From NCBI RefSeq assembly GCF_002994745.2, contig NC_037090.1, forward strand, positions 38,001,001-38,065,000: a stretch of 64,000 nt of DNA, written 5' to 3'. Under the pieces are notes generated by a model. That model was given only the letters and a program-made list of their open reading frames with translations, was not told the DNA's origin and did no database searches. This DNA comes from Rosa chinensis. Taxonomy: Eukaryota; Streptophyta; Magnoliopsida; Rosales; Rosaceae. Shown here in pieces: positions 1-9,760 of the stretch. A program made the position numbers and the translations under genes. Every line of letters starts with the position of its first letter. The first letter of the stretch is position 1.

Positions 1-1
1 C

Positions 2-112
2 GAAGACTTCGTGAAATATTGGAAAGAACCATGTCTGTATAAGAAAATAGATGAGTCTTCAATTACATTCCTTATATTCTATGCAATTGTCACATTATTA
101 GTTTGTAGTTGA
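2..112 (+). CDS. possible C-terminal end of an upstream gene (partial)
   Basis: A frame is open from the window edge to a TGA at 110-112, giving 36 residues. The first half is charged and aromatic (EDFVKYWKEP) and the second half is hydrophobic (about ITFLIFYAIVTLLVC), like a C-terminal membrane anchor. Composition looks protein-like, but 36 open codons can occur by chance and I do not recognise a family. Confidence 0.25.
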   Translation, partial: EDFVKYWKEPCLYKKIDESSITFLIFYAIVTLLVCS

Positions 113-431
113 TCGCGACTTGGTCCCTAGCCTATTCTTGTTGGAACTAGATGTCAACATGATTTCATGTGCATTTTTCCATGTGATCTGATATCAATGA
201 AGAGACTATAAGTCTCAAGTCGCTGTTAAGAGCTGATAAACATGTTTCATACATTTCTTATAAGCTATTATTGGACATTTTGTAATGAAAATGTAGTCCA
301 TTGTACTCATGTCTTATTTTTGGAGAATGTATTTTCTTATAGCATCTCCAATAGAGTAGCTAAATTTGACTTATAGCTATATACAATAGCTCATCTGATG
401 CATTTTAAAGGATGTGCCTACTGTTTTCACT

Positions 432-1045
432 AAGGCTGTCACTCGGTCGGTTCGAATTGTTATAGATATTACCAACTTCAAAACCAAACCTTTTGGTTTC
501 AAAATTGAGTTACTAATTACCAACCAAAATTTTTAGTTTTTAATTATATCTACCAAATTCGGTATTTCGGTATAACCAGCTTTAGAATAACTAATTCTTT
601 GTAACATAGATTAGAATGAACAACTAGGTTTTTCAATTTTATAGTCGAAAACTTTTTATTTATCTACTAATTATAGCTTTCTTTTGTATAAATGACATCA
701 AGTACTTTTAGGCATTTTTAATAAAACCAGGTTATTTAACCATTTTTGACTAGATTACTTAAAATATATGTACTATTAATATAGTATATGCAATAATGTT
801 CGTACTATTATGAAAATTTTTATGTTTATTTCTTAATATACATGTATGTGTATTGAAAGCCATAATATATAAATCTAATATTAATCAGGAGATTCGGTAT
901 TTATCAAAACCAAACCAAATTTTTTTGGTAATTTTGTATTTCAGTTTTATTAGTCTTGGTTACTAAAAAAATTGATTTATCAAACCTAAAACAACAGTTG
1001 GTATTGAATCGGTTTGGTAATTACCAAACCAAGTGGCAGCCCTAA
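432..1045. mobile_element. hAT-like MITE
   Basis: A 614-bp AT-rich element with imperfect inverted ends (AAGGCTGTCAC at the left; the right end reads TTAGGGCTGCCAC on the minus strand). It is flanked by a perfect 8-bp duplication TTTTCACT at 424-431 and 1046-1053. Eight-bp duplications and GGCTG-type ends fit hAT transposons. There is no transposase frame. The interior repeats the motif accaaacc on both strands, which makes it self-complementary. Confidence 0.75.
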
Positions 1046-1121
1046 TTTTCACTAAATGAGGTCTTTTAACTATGTAACTATGTTTGTCTTAATTAGGACT
1101 ATAACACCTCGATAACATTCT

Positions 1122-2099
1122 AAGACCATCTCGAATAAATTGGTCTTTTTGCCACTTAGACAACTGAATGACTACTTTTGACATATTTGTTTTCTCCAAC
1201 CCATGTGCCATTTCTGACGTGGTTTGATGTGGTAAAAGACAAATTGGGGAGATTGTCAAATTTGACAGACCAAAGACAAACTGTCTTTTATTTTTTTTAT
1301 TCTCCCTTCTCTCTTCTTCTATCTTCTATCTTCTCTCTTTCCTCATCTCTCTCGTTCATTCTCTTCTTCATACCCAGTCTATTAAAGCCCTAATTCTATC
1401 CCAAAATTTCTTCTCTTTCTCTGATTCTCTGGGATTAATGGCTCGCTTGCAAATCCACCCGCGACAAAGCTACGAGGAAGCAACTCGCCACCAAAACTGC
1501 TCAACTTCGGATTTTCCTGCGAAGTTCCTGCAATTTTCGGCGGTCTTCGGGGCTGCATGAGATATGGAAATTGATCCTCTCGATGAGGTCTACGTACTGG
1601 TATACTTTTCTGTTTTGGATGGGTTTTGATGAATTGATGTTTTGGTGGTTTTCAGGTACTGGCGGAGCCGCTGTTCTCCTTGGTCGTCCTATGGTTCTGA
1701 GTTCGTCTCCGACCTCCTGGAGCATGGATTGGCACCTGGTGGAGCTCGATTCCTTGAGTGGGTTGAATTGGTGAGTTGTAGTATACGCTGCCACCAGGGT
1801 ATGTTTGAATTTCCTTTTGGATTTTGAGAGAGATTGGGTTTAAGCTCCAATGACCGGTGGAGCCAAGAAGCCTCATCAAAGAAAGAAAAATGAAAACAGA
1901 GAAGAAGAAGAGCGAAGACCTGAAGAGAAAAAGAAGAAAGAGAAAAATAGTTTTCTTTTTGTTATAAAATATTTTGAAAAATAATAAAATAATATTTAAA
2001 TATAACTAATCCATTGGTCCAAAACTTTGTCAAAAATGACCATCATCCTTCAAATTCGAATTTGACACAAACCTTTTTACTAACCCGTTGGAGATGCTC
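1122..2099. mobile_element. Mutator-like non-autonomous element carrying a histone H3 fragment
   Basis: The left end reads GACCATCTCGAA (from 1124) and the right end read on the minus strand is GAGCATCTCCAA, 10 of 12 matching. Flanks 1113-1121 (TAACATTCT) and 2100-2108 (TAACATACG) agree at 7 of 9 positions, consistent with an eroded 9-bp Mutator duplication. The interior is GC-richer, has a 5'UTR-like CT-rich tract (1285-1365), a histone H3 start and an intron-like stretch (1598-1656). Exact borders could be off by two or three bases. Confidence 0.55.
1438..1502 (+). pseudogene. histone H3 N-terminal fragment (captured)
   Basis: ATGGCTCG at 1438 matches the H3 start (MAR). After a short deletion the sequence resumes as codons for KSTRDKATRKQLATKTA, which follows the H3 tail KSTGGKAPRKQLATKAA closely. 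The join is out of frame, so no H3 protein can be made from the ATG. Weaker similarity may continue to about 1560. The piece lies inside the Mutator-like element, so capture is the likely origin. Confidence 0.7.
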
Positions 2100-2325
2100 T
2101 AACATACGCATGAGAATGACCAAAGTCAAGGTTCAATACCTTGAACAAAAAAAAAAATGATTTCAACAATTTTGGGCGCGACACATGTCAACGCGTGAAT
2201 AGAACAAGTAAGAACTTGAAAGGAAAGCAAACATATAAATGACTCGATAGGCTGTTACTTAGCACTCTCAATTTCCCCAAATTCAAAAACCTAAAATCTC
2301 AAATTCCGATTTGATTCCAGACCAA

Positions 2326-3099
2326 ATGGCGAAGGAGGCGAAGCAGTTCGCCATCCCCCCGGTGGTTTTCCCCTCCGGCGGAAACCCCAGTGCCGGATCC
2401 AACATCCAGCAACGCCGCGTCCCAACGGCGCCGTTTCAACCACCCCGATCCTCCGCCTCCAGCATCCCCTTCATGTCCTTCGACATAGGCTCAGCCGCCG
2501 CCGCTTCCACCTCCGGAAGCTTTTACGGCGGTCCCATCGGCTCCGGCTCCTCCTCCCTCCCCGGTGGCACCGGCTTCGAAGACGAGGAGCCTCTTCTCGA
2601 CGAGCTCGGTATTCACCCCGATCAAATCTGGCGGAAGACCAAGTCCATTCTCCACCCCTTCCGGGTCAACCCGGACCTCCACAAGGAGTCCGACATGTCC
2701 GGCCCCTTCCTCCTCTACGTCTCCCTCTGCCTCTTTCAGTTACTCGCCGGCAAGATCCAATTCGGCGTAATACTCGGCTGGATCATCGTCTCCTTCTTCT
2801 TCCTGTACGTCGTCGTCAACATGTTGGCGGGCCGTAACGGCAACCTAGAGCTGCACAGGTGCGCCAGCGTCGTTGGTTACTCTCTGTTGCCGGTGGTGAT
2901 TTTATCGGCCACCATGCTCTTTGTGCCTCAAGGCGGGAGTTTCGTGTTCGCAGTGGCTGCCGTGTTTGTTTTATGGGCCACAAGGGTTTGCACCGGCCTC
3001 ATGGTTGCGCTCGTCGACGGCGGTGATGAGCATCGCGGCCTCATTGCGTATGCTTGTTTCTTGATTTACACTCTCTTTTCATTTCTGGTTATATTTTAG
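2326..3099 (+). CDS. Yip1-domain family membrane protein (YIPF5/YIP1-like)
   Basis: An intact single-exon frame of 257 residues; the first ATG is at 2326, and the upstream in-frame codons lack an ATG. Residues 1-85 are a Pro/Gly/Ser-rich cytosolic tail. The Yip-type motif EPLLDELGI is at about 88-96 and IWRKTKSILHPF follows. From about 127 to the end there are five hydrophobic segments (starting FLLYVSLCLFQLL, FGVILGWIIVSFFF, VVGYSLLPVVIL, FVFAVAAVFVLWA, LIAYACFLIYTLF). Family members sit in ER-Golgi membranes, bind Rab GTPases and partner Yif1 in vesicle traffic. Length is normal for the family. The coding sequence is GC-rich compared with its AT-rich surroundings, as expected for a real gene. 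Confidence 0.9.
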   Translation: MAKEAKQFAIPPVVFPSGGNPSAGSNIQQRRVPTAPFQPPRSSASSIPFMSFDIGSAAAASTSGSFYGGPIGSGSSSLPGGTGFEDEEPLLDELGIHPDQIWRKTKSILHPFRVNPDLHKESDMSGPFLLYVSLCLFQLLAGKIQFGVILGWIIVSFFFLYVVVNMLAGRNGNLELHRCASVVGYSLLPVVILSATMLFVPQGGSFVFAVAAVFVLWATRVCTGLMVALVDGGDEHRGLIAYACFLIYTLFSFLVIF

Positions 3100-6000
3100 C
3101 AGCTTTGGTTAGGCTTTGTAGCTATGGTTTGGTTCTGTATGCCCCTGTGGTTGGGTGTTTTGAGTTTAGGTTGGAAAATGTAGAAAACTGGAGATATTAT
3201 GGTTGATTAGTATTGGATAAATTTTACCCAACACGACTATTGGAAATGGATCTGGTGTTACTCATGGTTATTAATCTTACTGCTTTGTAATGCATATCTT
3301 GTGCTATAAGCTTGGAAAGGTTTGTATATGGTTTACTTTGTTCTTAATGTTACTGCTTTGTAATTTATATCTTGTGCTATAGGCTTGGAGAGGTTGCACT
3401 AATTTACTAAATGGTATTAATTTCCAATCGACTTTTAGGTGAATTGAAATACTACTCTTAGTGCATAAGATGCATTTTGCTTATACCTTCCCTGCTTAGT
3501 TTAGGTTCAACATAGGAGATGCCTGTTTGTAGCATAGCATGTGCTTGTGTATTTTATAAAACAAGTGTTTATGGGGTTTATATCTTGGGTTCCTTATTAA
3601 TTGCTTTTGTAATAGTTCATGTTTTGCCTATGGGACCCAACACACATAAGATTGATACCCTGACAGTCTAGTAGGTTGGCTATGCGAGTAACAGGTGTGG
3701 AGATATTCCTTGAAGGCTCAACTTAGTTGATTAGGTGCAAAGTTGAGTAGCCTTAAATTGATTTTAGTTTGATGTTTAGACTATCAAAGTTGGAGGTAAA
3801 ACGGTATTGGTATTTCTTCTGTTTGATGGTCTTTAATAGTGTGCTAAATTTGAAATTGGAGGGGTCTTTCAGTTATAACTTATATCTTGATATGATTAAT
3901 GCAAGGAATGATCTTCTATATTTTATTTGTTTCAAATTGTATTGTAGTTGTTGTAGATTCTACACAGTGTGCTTCTGTGGACGAGACCTTCTTTGACTGA
4001 ACTTTAATAAATTTCAAACTTGCCCATGACTTTGGGTGATGGATATAAGCTTTTGCAAAGGGGAATCAACAATTGTTTGTGATATTCAAATCCCTTGTCT
4101 TATTTCTAGCTTGAGGCATGAAACCAATGAATCATGTACATCATGGTAAAAATAGGAAAGATATGGCATATATGCTCAATGTCCATGATTGATTCTAATG
4201 TTCAGATTACTGCAATATTATGAAGTCCATATTATCATTCAGGTTATCGGTTTTCAAACTTGCACGAATGCTACTGTCACATTGTAGAATTTCGAGACTA
4301 TTGGTGATTGACTTTTGTTAAAGTAAAGAGTGTTGTAGTTGGATAAGGATAGATGTATCATCTTTCTGTAAGGTTGTAATTCAAATTGACTTATATCATT
4401 TTTCTGATTTTTTCTTTGGTTGAGTTTCTTGTGAATTCGTTGTTTGATGTCTAGTATGTCATGTGAGTGTTCTACATGAGTTGATGAGTTTTATATTCTT
4501 AGATAGTATATAACCTGCTTTGTGGAAGCTACCCTTTTTCTCATTTAGTTGCCTCCCTCTTCTTACAATTTTGTTGATCTAAGGCTACAAATGTGAATAT
4601 AATGCTCCATTTGCCGGTAAAACGCTGACTTGTCAAATTTTCTGATATTTTATTTATAATTTTTTTTTTTCAATTTGTTTGTTCCAAGATAAAAGATTTT
4701 CAAACCATCACAAACATCCACTTTTGTTTCCATTGCAAGTTTTGATTGAACTAGATTTCTATTGTTGGCATATATCATCACACTGTATGCAATCATGCCA
4801 GCTTATTCTTTTGTCATGTAAAAGTTATATGTTATGTTGAGATTTACAAGCATATGCAATCTTGTCTGGATTTCAGTAGGCAACATCTTATTAACACCTC
4901 TTGACAAAGTGCAGCAATTTGTTGTATCTGGTGGATAACGGAGAGTTTCATATTCCTTAATTTTACGTGAAGATATTGAAATATCTACAGTAGGTACTAT
5001 TGAGTAGTTATATCATTTATAAATAAATGTCGATCTTTGAAACTTTTTATCACCAAGAGGCAATCAATAAAGTTTACACTTTATCACCTTGTTATAAGAA
5101 GCTGCCTAGAGCTTACATAGCATCACATGCTTATGCTAAACAGTGAACCTTACCCTCTGCCCCTCTCCCCCTTAAATCAGCGCATCTATGCAGGAGTTCG
5201 TTGTTAAATTACTATTGATCTCTATCATATTTATTTGGTTTCCATGTCCCCTATTACTGTGTTTAGCGCCATTGCATTGTATTGGTATATCCAATTGGCA
5301 TTATATATCAAAAGTTTGCAGAACCTTATACCTGATGTTAAGTTGAAAACTGCAATCTTTGCTATTACCCGTAATCCTAGATATGCGCAGCTCTGCGAAA
5401 GTCAACTTCAAAACAATAGGGTTCAAATTGTGTTTTACCAGATCCTTTTAGCAGGATCATAATGTCTTGCGCTCTTAGCTAACAGCTTAATGTATGTTAC
5501 TTTGTTTTTTTATTTTTCATCTTTTATTCTTTTGTTTGTATCTCCCGTTTGGTAGGCTCATAGTTGTCTGCAACTTTAATTTGGTAACGCTAGTAGATAT
5601 TCAAATTCAAATTGGTGAAAGTAAAACTCGCTCAAAGGGATTTTAAGATGAATGATACTTAACAAGCTAGTTCGACCTCACTATTGACGGCTGCCATTTC
5701 CAGTGCTTCGTTTATTGTAATTTCTAATGCCATTCTGTTTTCCGACCATCATGATACTCTAATTTAACACTTTAATATGAAGGCAGCTATCTTAATCCAA
5801 ATGTAGATACTGAAGTTTTCTCTAATGCTGTGATGTAAGGAGTTTATACCATGTGCATTAGAACAGTGGCACATATGTAGAAACATTGAATTTCTTGTTC
5901 ACTTTCACCAGTAAAACAATGGAAACATCGATTGGATTTGTACCAGACTCTAATTGAAAAATTATCTTTGATTAGATGCATGAATCCTGCATTGCAACAC

Positions 6001-6247
6001 ATTTGAGAATTCTCGTCGGATCAATTTTGTTTTTGTCGGTGCAATTTTCCAATAAAAATCGGATTTCACAAGTTTACTGCACAAATCACAAATGTCTCCA
6101 CATATGTGAGGAAAGTGCCTAAATGACAAGTATATATGTGGTGATATATAACACCATATATATAGTTGGTATATGTATTTATGCATTTGAAGGGGTAAAT
6201 GTAGACAACTGTTTCACAGCCGACGACCTAAGCAAAAGCTTAACTTT
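3100..6247. other. intergenic region, includes probable YIP1-like 3'UTR
   Basis: AT-rich DNA without a convincing gene. The first few hundred bases probably hold the 3'UTR of the Yip1-like gene. A near-repeat (ttactgctttgtaat with tatcttgtgctata) occurs at about 3278-3310 and 3350-3382. The short open frames at 3769 and 5235 look random in composition. Past 6180 the stretch is the 3' flank of the minus-strand gene. Confidence 0.5.
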
Positions 6248-6994
6248 TCAATTGATCACAAGGCGTCTGTGATGGCCACTGGCCCTCGGCCGACGGTTGG
6301 CCAACTTTACCACTGGTACCGGCGAGTATGCTTTCCACTTTTCCGGGTTCTGCTGCTGCCCCCGATTATCCACAAAAGATCTTGTCCCTAGAATTACATC
6401 TTTATGAGTACTTGAACCGCATATCACTACATGCCTTTGCCAAAACCCTCTAAAGTTGTTGCTCGTTTTCTTCCTCCTGCGATTTGTGTAGTCACCATCT
6501 GATAATGCTACATTTCCATTTCGATGAAGATCTTCAACTGCAGACGTCGGAACTTGTAACTTTGGCGGCGGTGAGCATCTACTACCGCATCCAAGATTAG
6601 AGTGGTCGTACAGTTTAGCAAGACGATCTCCAACTAGGAACCCCTTATTATAAACTGTGCCTTTGTCACCACTAGACTCTATAAGTTGATCCAACCGCCT
6701 AGAAATACTCTCAATTTCATATCTATCAAGAAGTGAATGATGATCAACAGTCTGTACACTCCCACTAGTTCCCGGACTTGACCCTTCATCAAAAACTCTA
6801 CTGCCTTGTTCGGCTAATTTCTTGGCTTCTAGCTTGAACCTGGATGGTATAGGATCATGAAAAGTTCTTCTGATATCAAATTCCTGCAGTGACTTGCCTT
6901 CTAATCCAGTCCCATGCTCATACCATGCCCATGCGGCCGCCTTTACCAAGGCCAATTCATCGCCACCTCGGCTCTGCTTCCTAATTCTCTCCAT
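6248..6994 (-). CDS. conserved plant protein of unknown function
   Basis: An intact 248-residue single-exon frame starting MERIRKQSRGGDE. It is hydrophilic with no signal peptide or membrane segment. The N-terminal block ALVKAAAWAWYEHGTG (about 15-30) and the following IRRTFHDPIPSRFKLEA look like the conserved part of a plant-only family that I remember only as uncharacterised. A Ser/Gly-rich stretch (about 88-100), a basic patch NRRRKK (about 173-178) and an Arg-rich tail (RRPRASGHHRRLVIN) suggest a soluble, possibly nuclear or membrane-peripheral protein, but that is inference. Codon use is normal and there are no stops, so it is probably a real gene. The ATG chosen is the first in frame. 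Confidence 0.7.
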   Translation of the reverse strand: MERIRKQSRGGDELALVKAAAWAWYEHGTGLEGKSLQEFDIRRTFHDPIPSRFKLEAKKLAEQGSRVFDEGSSPGTSGSVQTVDHHSLLDRYEIESISRRLDQLIESSGDKGTVYNKGFLVGDRLAKLYDHSNLGCGSRCSPPPKLQVPTSAVEDLHRNGNVALSDGDYTNRRRKKTSNNFRGFWQRHVVICGSSTHKDVILGTRSFVDNRGQQQNPEKWKAYSPVPVVKLANRRPRASGHHRRLVIN

Positions 6995-8110
6995 CTATGA
7001 AACGATCGAATACTCATAGCATAAATGGCATATACATAAAATTTGATACAGGGAATAAGCCGGGTTTCTGGTTTGGAAATATGTGGGAAAATGAAGATCC
7101 ACGCTAGCTACAAATATTGAAAAGTAGGGATTTGTTTTAGTCCTTTGGAACTTGTCTGTCTATCATTTCTAAATTGAAAGAAACGTTATATAGTAATTGT
7201 CAGAATTGAATTGATTACGATCACGTTCAATAGAAATGGGGACTGGGTCCTCCAGAAGGTTTATGCATGTTAGGTGCAAGTTGGGTTCCTAAAGGAGGAC
7301 TACGTACTTCGTTTTTGAAAATGCATGTCGTAATCGTATCTGTTTATGGTATTCTATTATGATGGGCTTGAAATCTAAACTGACTATTTCTCCAATAGGT
7401 GCAATATCTCATACGCTACGGTATTCCTTGTTATTTCTCTATGTTTACCATTCAATTGTGATGGTTGAAGCTGCAGCTACGTTTGTTAGCTAATGTTCAC
7501 TTATAATCCTAGCCTTTTGAATTCTGATAATTAGCTTGCATTGTTGGAAGGAACAACAAAAATAGTTGCAGCTAGCCCGGCTCGAACCACCTTCCGCATC
7601 CGTCAACAACAGTGTTATTGAGCTCTCTATGGCTAGAACATGCTTCAAGTAGAGGGTGACACTCCTCAATTGTATTCGAAATTAGATGCACAACGATGCT
7701 ATAACATCAGGACATCAAATGTCCGAAAAGGCTAGGCCTTCATATTTCTGCCTCTCAAAGACTCAAACTTTGTCTAAACTCGATCAGATTGATAAATTGT
7801 GTGATTTTGCATGGTCATAGTAATCAAGAAACTATGCTGCACTTATTTAACGTCCCCGATTGTAGTTGATACTTGGAGTGAAAAAACTGATCGAGTCAAG
7901 CGGTGTCCCGGTCGTTGGTATTATGAAGTTTGATGCGCGCTCAGCCTCCGGATGACGGGGAAAGGGGCACCAGTTTTAGCTCCTAGAGTTGAGCTTCCCT
8001 CTTTTGTTTTGCATAGGGTTTTCGAGATATGCATCCAAAAGAAAACGACCAAAAACGTATTTAAGATCCCTGTCCAAAAAGAAATTTCAAGTATATATTT
8101 GGAGATTGTT
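6995..8110. other. intergenic region upstream of the unknown gene
   Basis: This holds the presumed promoter of the minus-strand gene at 6248-6994 and AT-rich spacer. No further gene, RNA gene or clear repeat border was seen. The frame at 7952-8143 has no recognisable protein features. Confidence 0.4.
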
Positions 8111-8260
8111 TACGGTACATTAATGTACCTATACATCAAGTAGACTAGTTTAATACAAAGGTAGACCAATTCAGACTAGTCTACTTCTTCATGGAGCGAG
8201 TGAGTCTACCTTTATATCAAATCTACTCTAGTTGATGTATTGGTACATTAACGTACTGTA
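8111..8260. mobile_element. small foldback MITE-like element
   Basis: About 150 bp with matching inverted ends: TACGGTACATTAATGTACC at the left; the right end on the minus strand reads TACAGTACGTTAATGTACC. The complementarity continues through the TACATCAAGTAGA / TACATCAACTAGA blocks. The ends are themselves palindromic (GGTACATTAATGTACC). No clear target duplication was seen, so the superfamily is open. Confidence 0.5.
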
Positions 8261-8879
8261 GAATTTTTCATATATTTGATCGACACGGTTATAAGATGAG
8301 TTAAATCCTTAGCTCCAAAGCACCCACAATTTTTATTGGTGTCATGTCGCGTGTCTCTAATACTCTTTTAACACTCCAGTATTTCTCGACACTCTCCGAT
8401 AAGAGTCGAGATAATGTCTATTGACTTTGACTTTTTCAACACTTTGGAGGACATACCCTTGACACACGTGTGCCATAACAGACACTTATTTGACATTATT
8501 TGACTCTTTTTCGATTTAAAAAATGTATTATTTCATTATGTATGGCGATATGGACAAGGAAAACGCATATACATGTAAATCAAGTTTTTCTCTTTATAGA
8601 TATATACTGAATTCCAACAATTCAGATCAAGCGGTTTTTAAAATCAACAAACTAGATTGCACTGTGTCATAATTCTATTTTTAAGTAAATTTTTGGATAA
8701 TATCAATTTCTAAAAATCATTAAAAATAGTTCAGGTGTCTGTAAAATTATCACAAAATTCCTACGAACTTTTATCGACCTCTATTTTAATATTATGGGCA
8801 CGAAAGATAAAGTTTGACAAATTAAAAAAAAAAAAAAAATTTTTAAAAGCTATAAGAGTTCAAAAATATAGAAATTCAA
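8261..8879. other. intergenic region, no gene seen
   Basis: AT-rich sequence with an A-run at 8824-8839. The GC-richer block 8310-8490 (repeated GACACT/GTGTC words) could be an old transposon end, but no partner border was found. Confidence 0.35.
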
Positions 8880-9745
8880 ATAAAAATAGCTCAAAATTAT
8901 TTTTCCTTTCAAAATTAGGAAACCAAATTTCCGAGATCTCACATGCTATTAATCAAGTCTGTGGATCCATTTTGACAAAAAACATGGGCAAGTACATTGG
9001 AATGCCTCTTCTACATTATAGGGTGACAAAACAAACTTATGTTGTTGTGGTTACAAGGTTCAGGGCAGGATAGTTAGATATAAAAATAGGGTTCTCAGTA
9101 TGGTAGGGAGACTAACTTTGATCCAATCAATAAGCTCTATCATTCCTAGTTTCCTATACTATGCAAACCGCTAGAATTCCTTCCTTTAGTTGTACTGCTC
9201 TGGATAAATCGAGTCGTGAATTTTTATGGGTCAATACTACTGGGAAGAAGATGATTCATCTAGTTAATTAGGATCTTGTTTGCAAGCCCAAAGATTGTGG
9301 TGGTTTAGGTATTAAGAAAGACAATATGATGAACCGAGCCATGCTTGCAAAAGCTAGTAAGAGATTGTTGCATAATGATAGCGGATTGTAGGGTGAAGTT
9401 CATCATAAATATATCAAGCAGGAGTGTTTCCTTGATAACAACTATGAAGCTTCCATGGACTACTCTAGTACTTGGCGGAGTACTGTCTTTGGAGCTCAAC
9501 TCCTCAAAACTGGTGGTATATGGCGCATTGGTGATGAGAATTCTATCAAGTTTTGGACCGACAAATAGCTACCTGGTGGTATTCTTTTGGATTATATTGA
9601 TAATCAAAATACTCTTGATTTGCACCTTAAAGTTAATGATGTGTGGTCTAAATCTGGTTGGAATCTTGATTTTTGTCACTCTCATTTTGATGTTGAAAAG
9701 GCAGGTGCAGTTTATGGATATGGTCTTTGTTGACTGCTTCGTAGA
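8880..9745 (+). pseudogene. LINE (non-LTR) reverse transcriptase C-terminal remnant
   Basis: Conceptual translation across frames gives the hallmark run of plant L1-like elements downstream of the RT palm: KLGNQISE, then LGKY-type IGMPLLHYRVTKQTY (8990-9035), then SMVGRLTLIQS-like sequence, FLWVNTTGKKMIHLV, PKDCGGLGIKKDNMMNRAMLAK (9285-9350) and GGIWRIGDENSIKFWTDK (9510-9570). Several stops and frameshifts interrupt it, and the 5' endonuclease and most of the RT are missing. The 3' side is cut by the LTR-like unit starting near 9761. Not functional. Confidence 0.8.
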
Positions 9746-9760
9746 ACCCAAACCGGGGGC

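Noticed and set aside
1178..1879. Open frames on both strands around the H3 fragment
   Set aside because: They follow the CT-rich 5'UTR-like tract or run antisense to it, have low-complexity composition and no family features; they lie inside a Mutator-like element.
3769..5462. 75-residue frames at 3769 and 5235 as small genes
   Set aside because: Random-looking composition in AT-rich DNA, no motif, no splice context. Nothing supports them as coding.
7560..7640. tRNA-like words (GGCTCGAACCACC) as a tRNA gene
   Set aside because: A T-arm-like word on one strand only; no acceptor, D-arm or anticodon arms could be paired around it.
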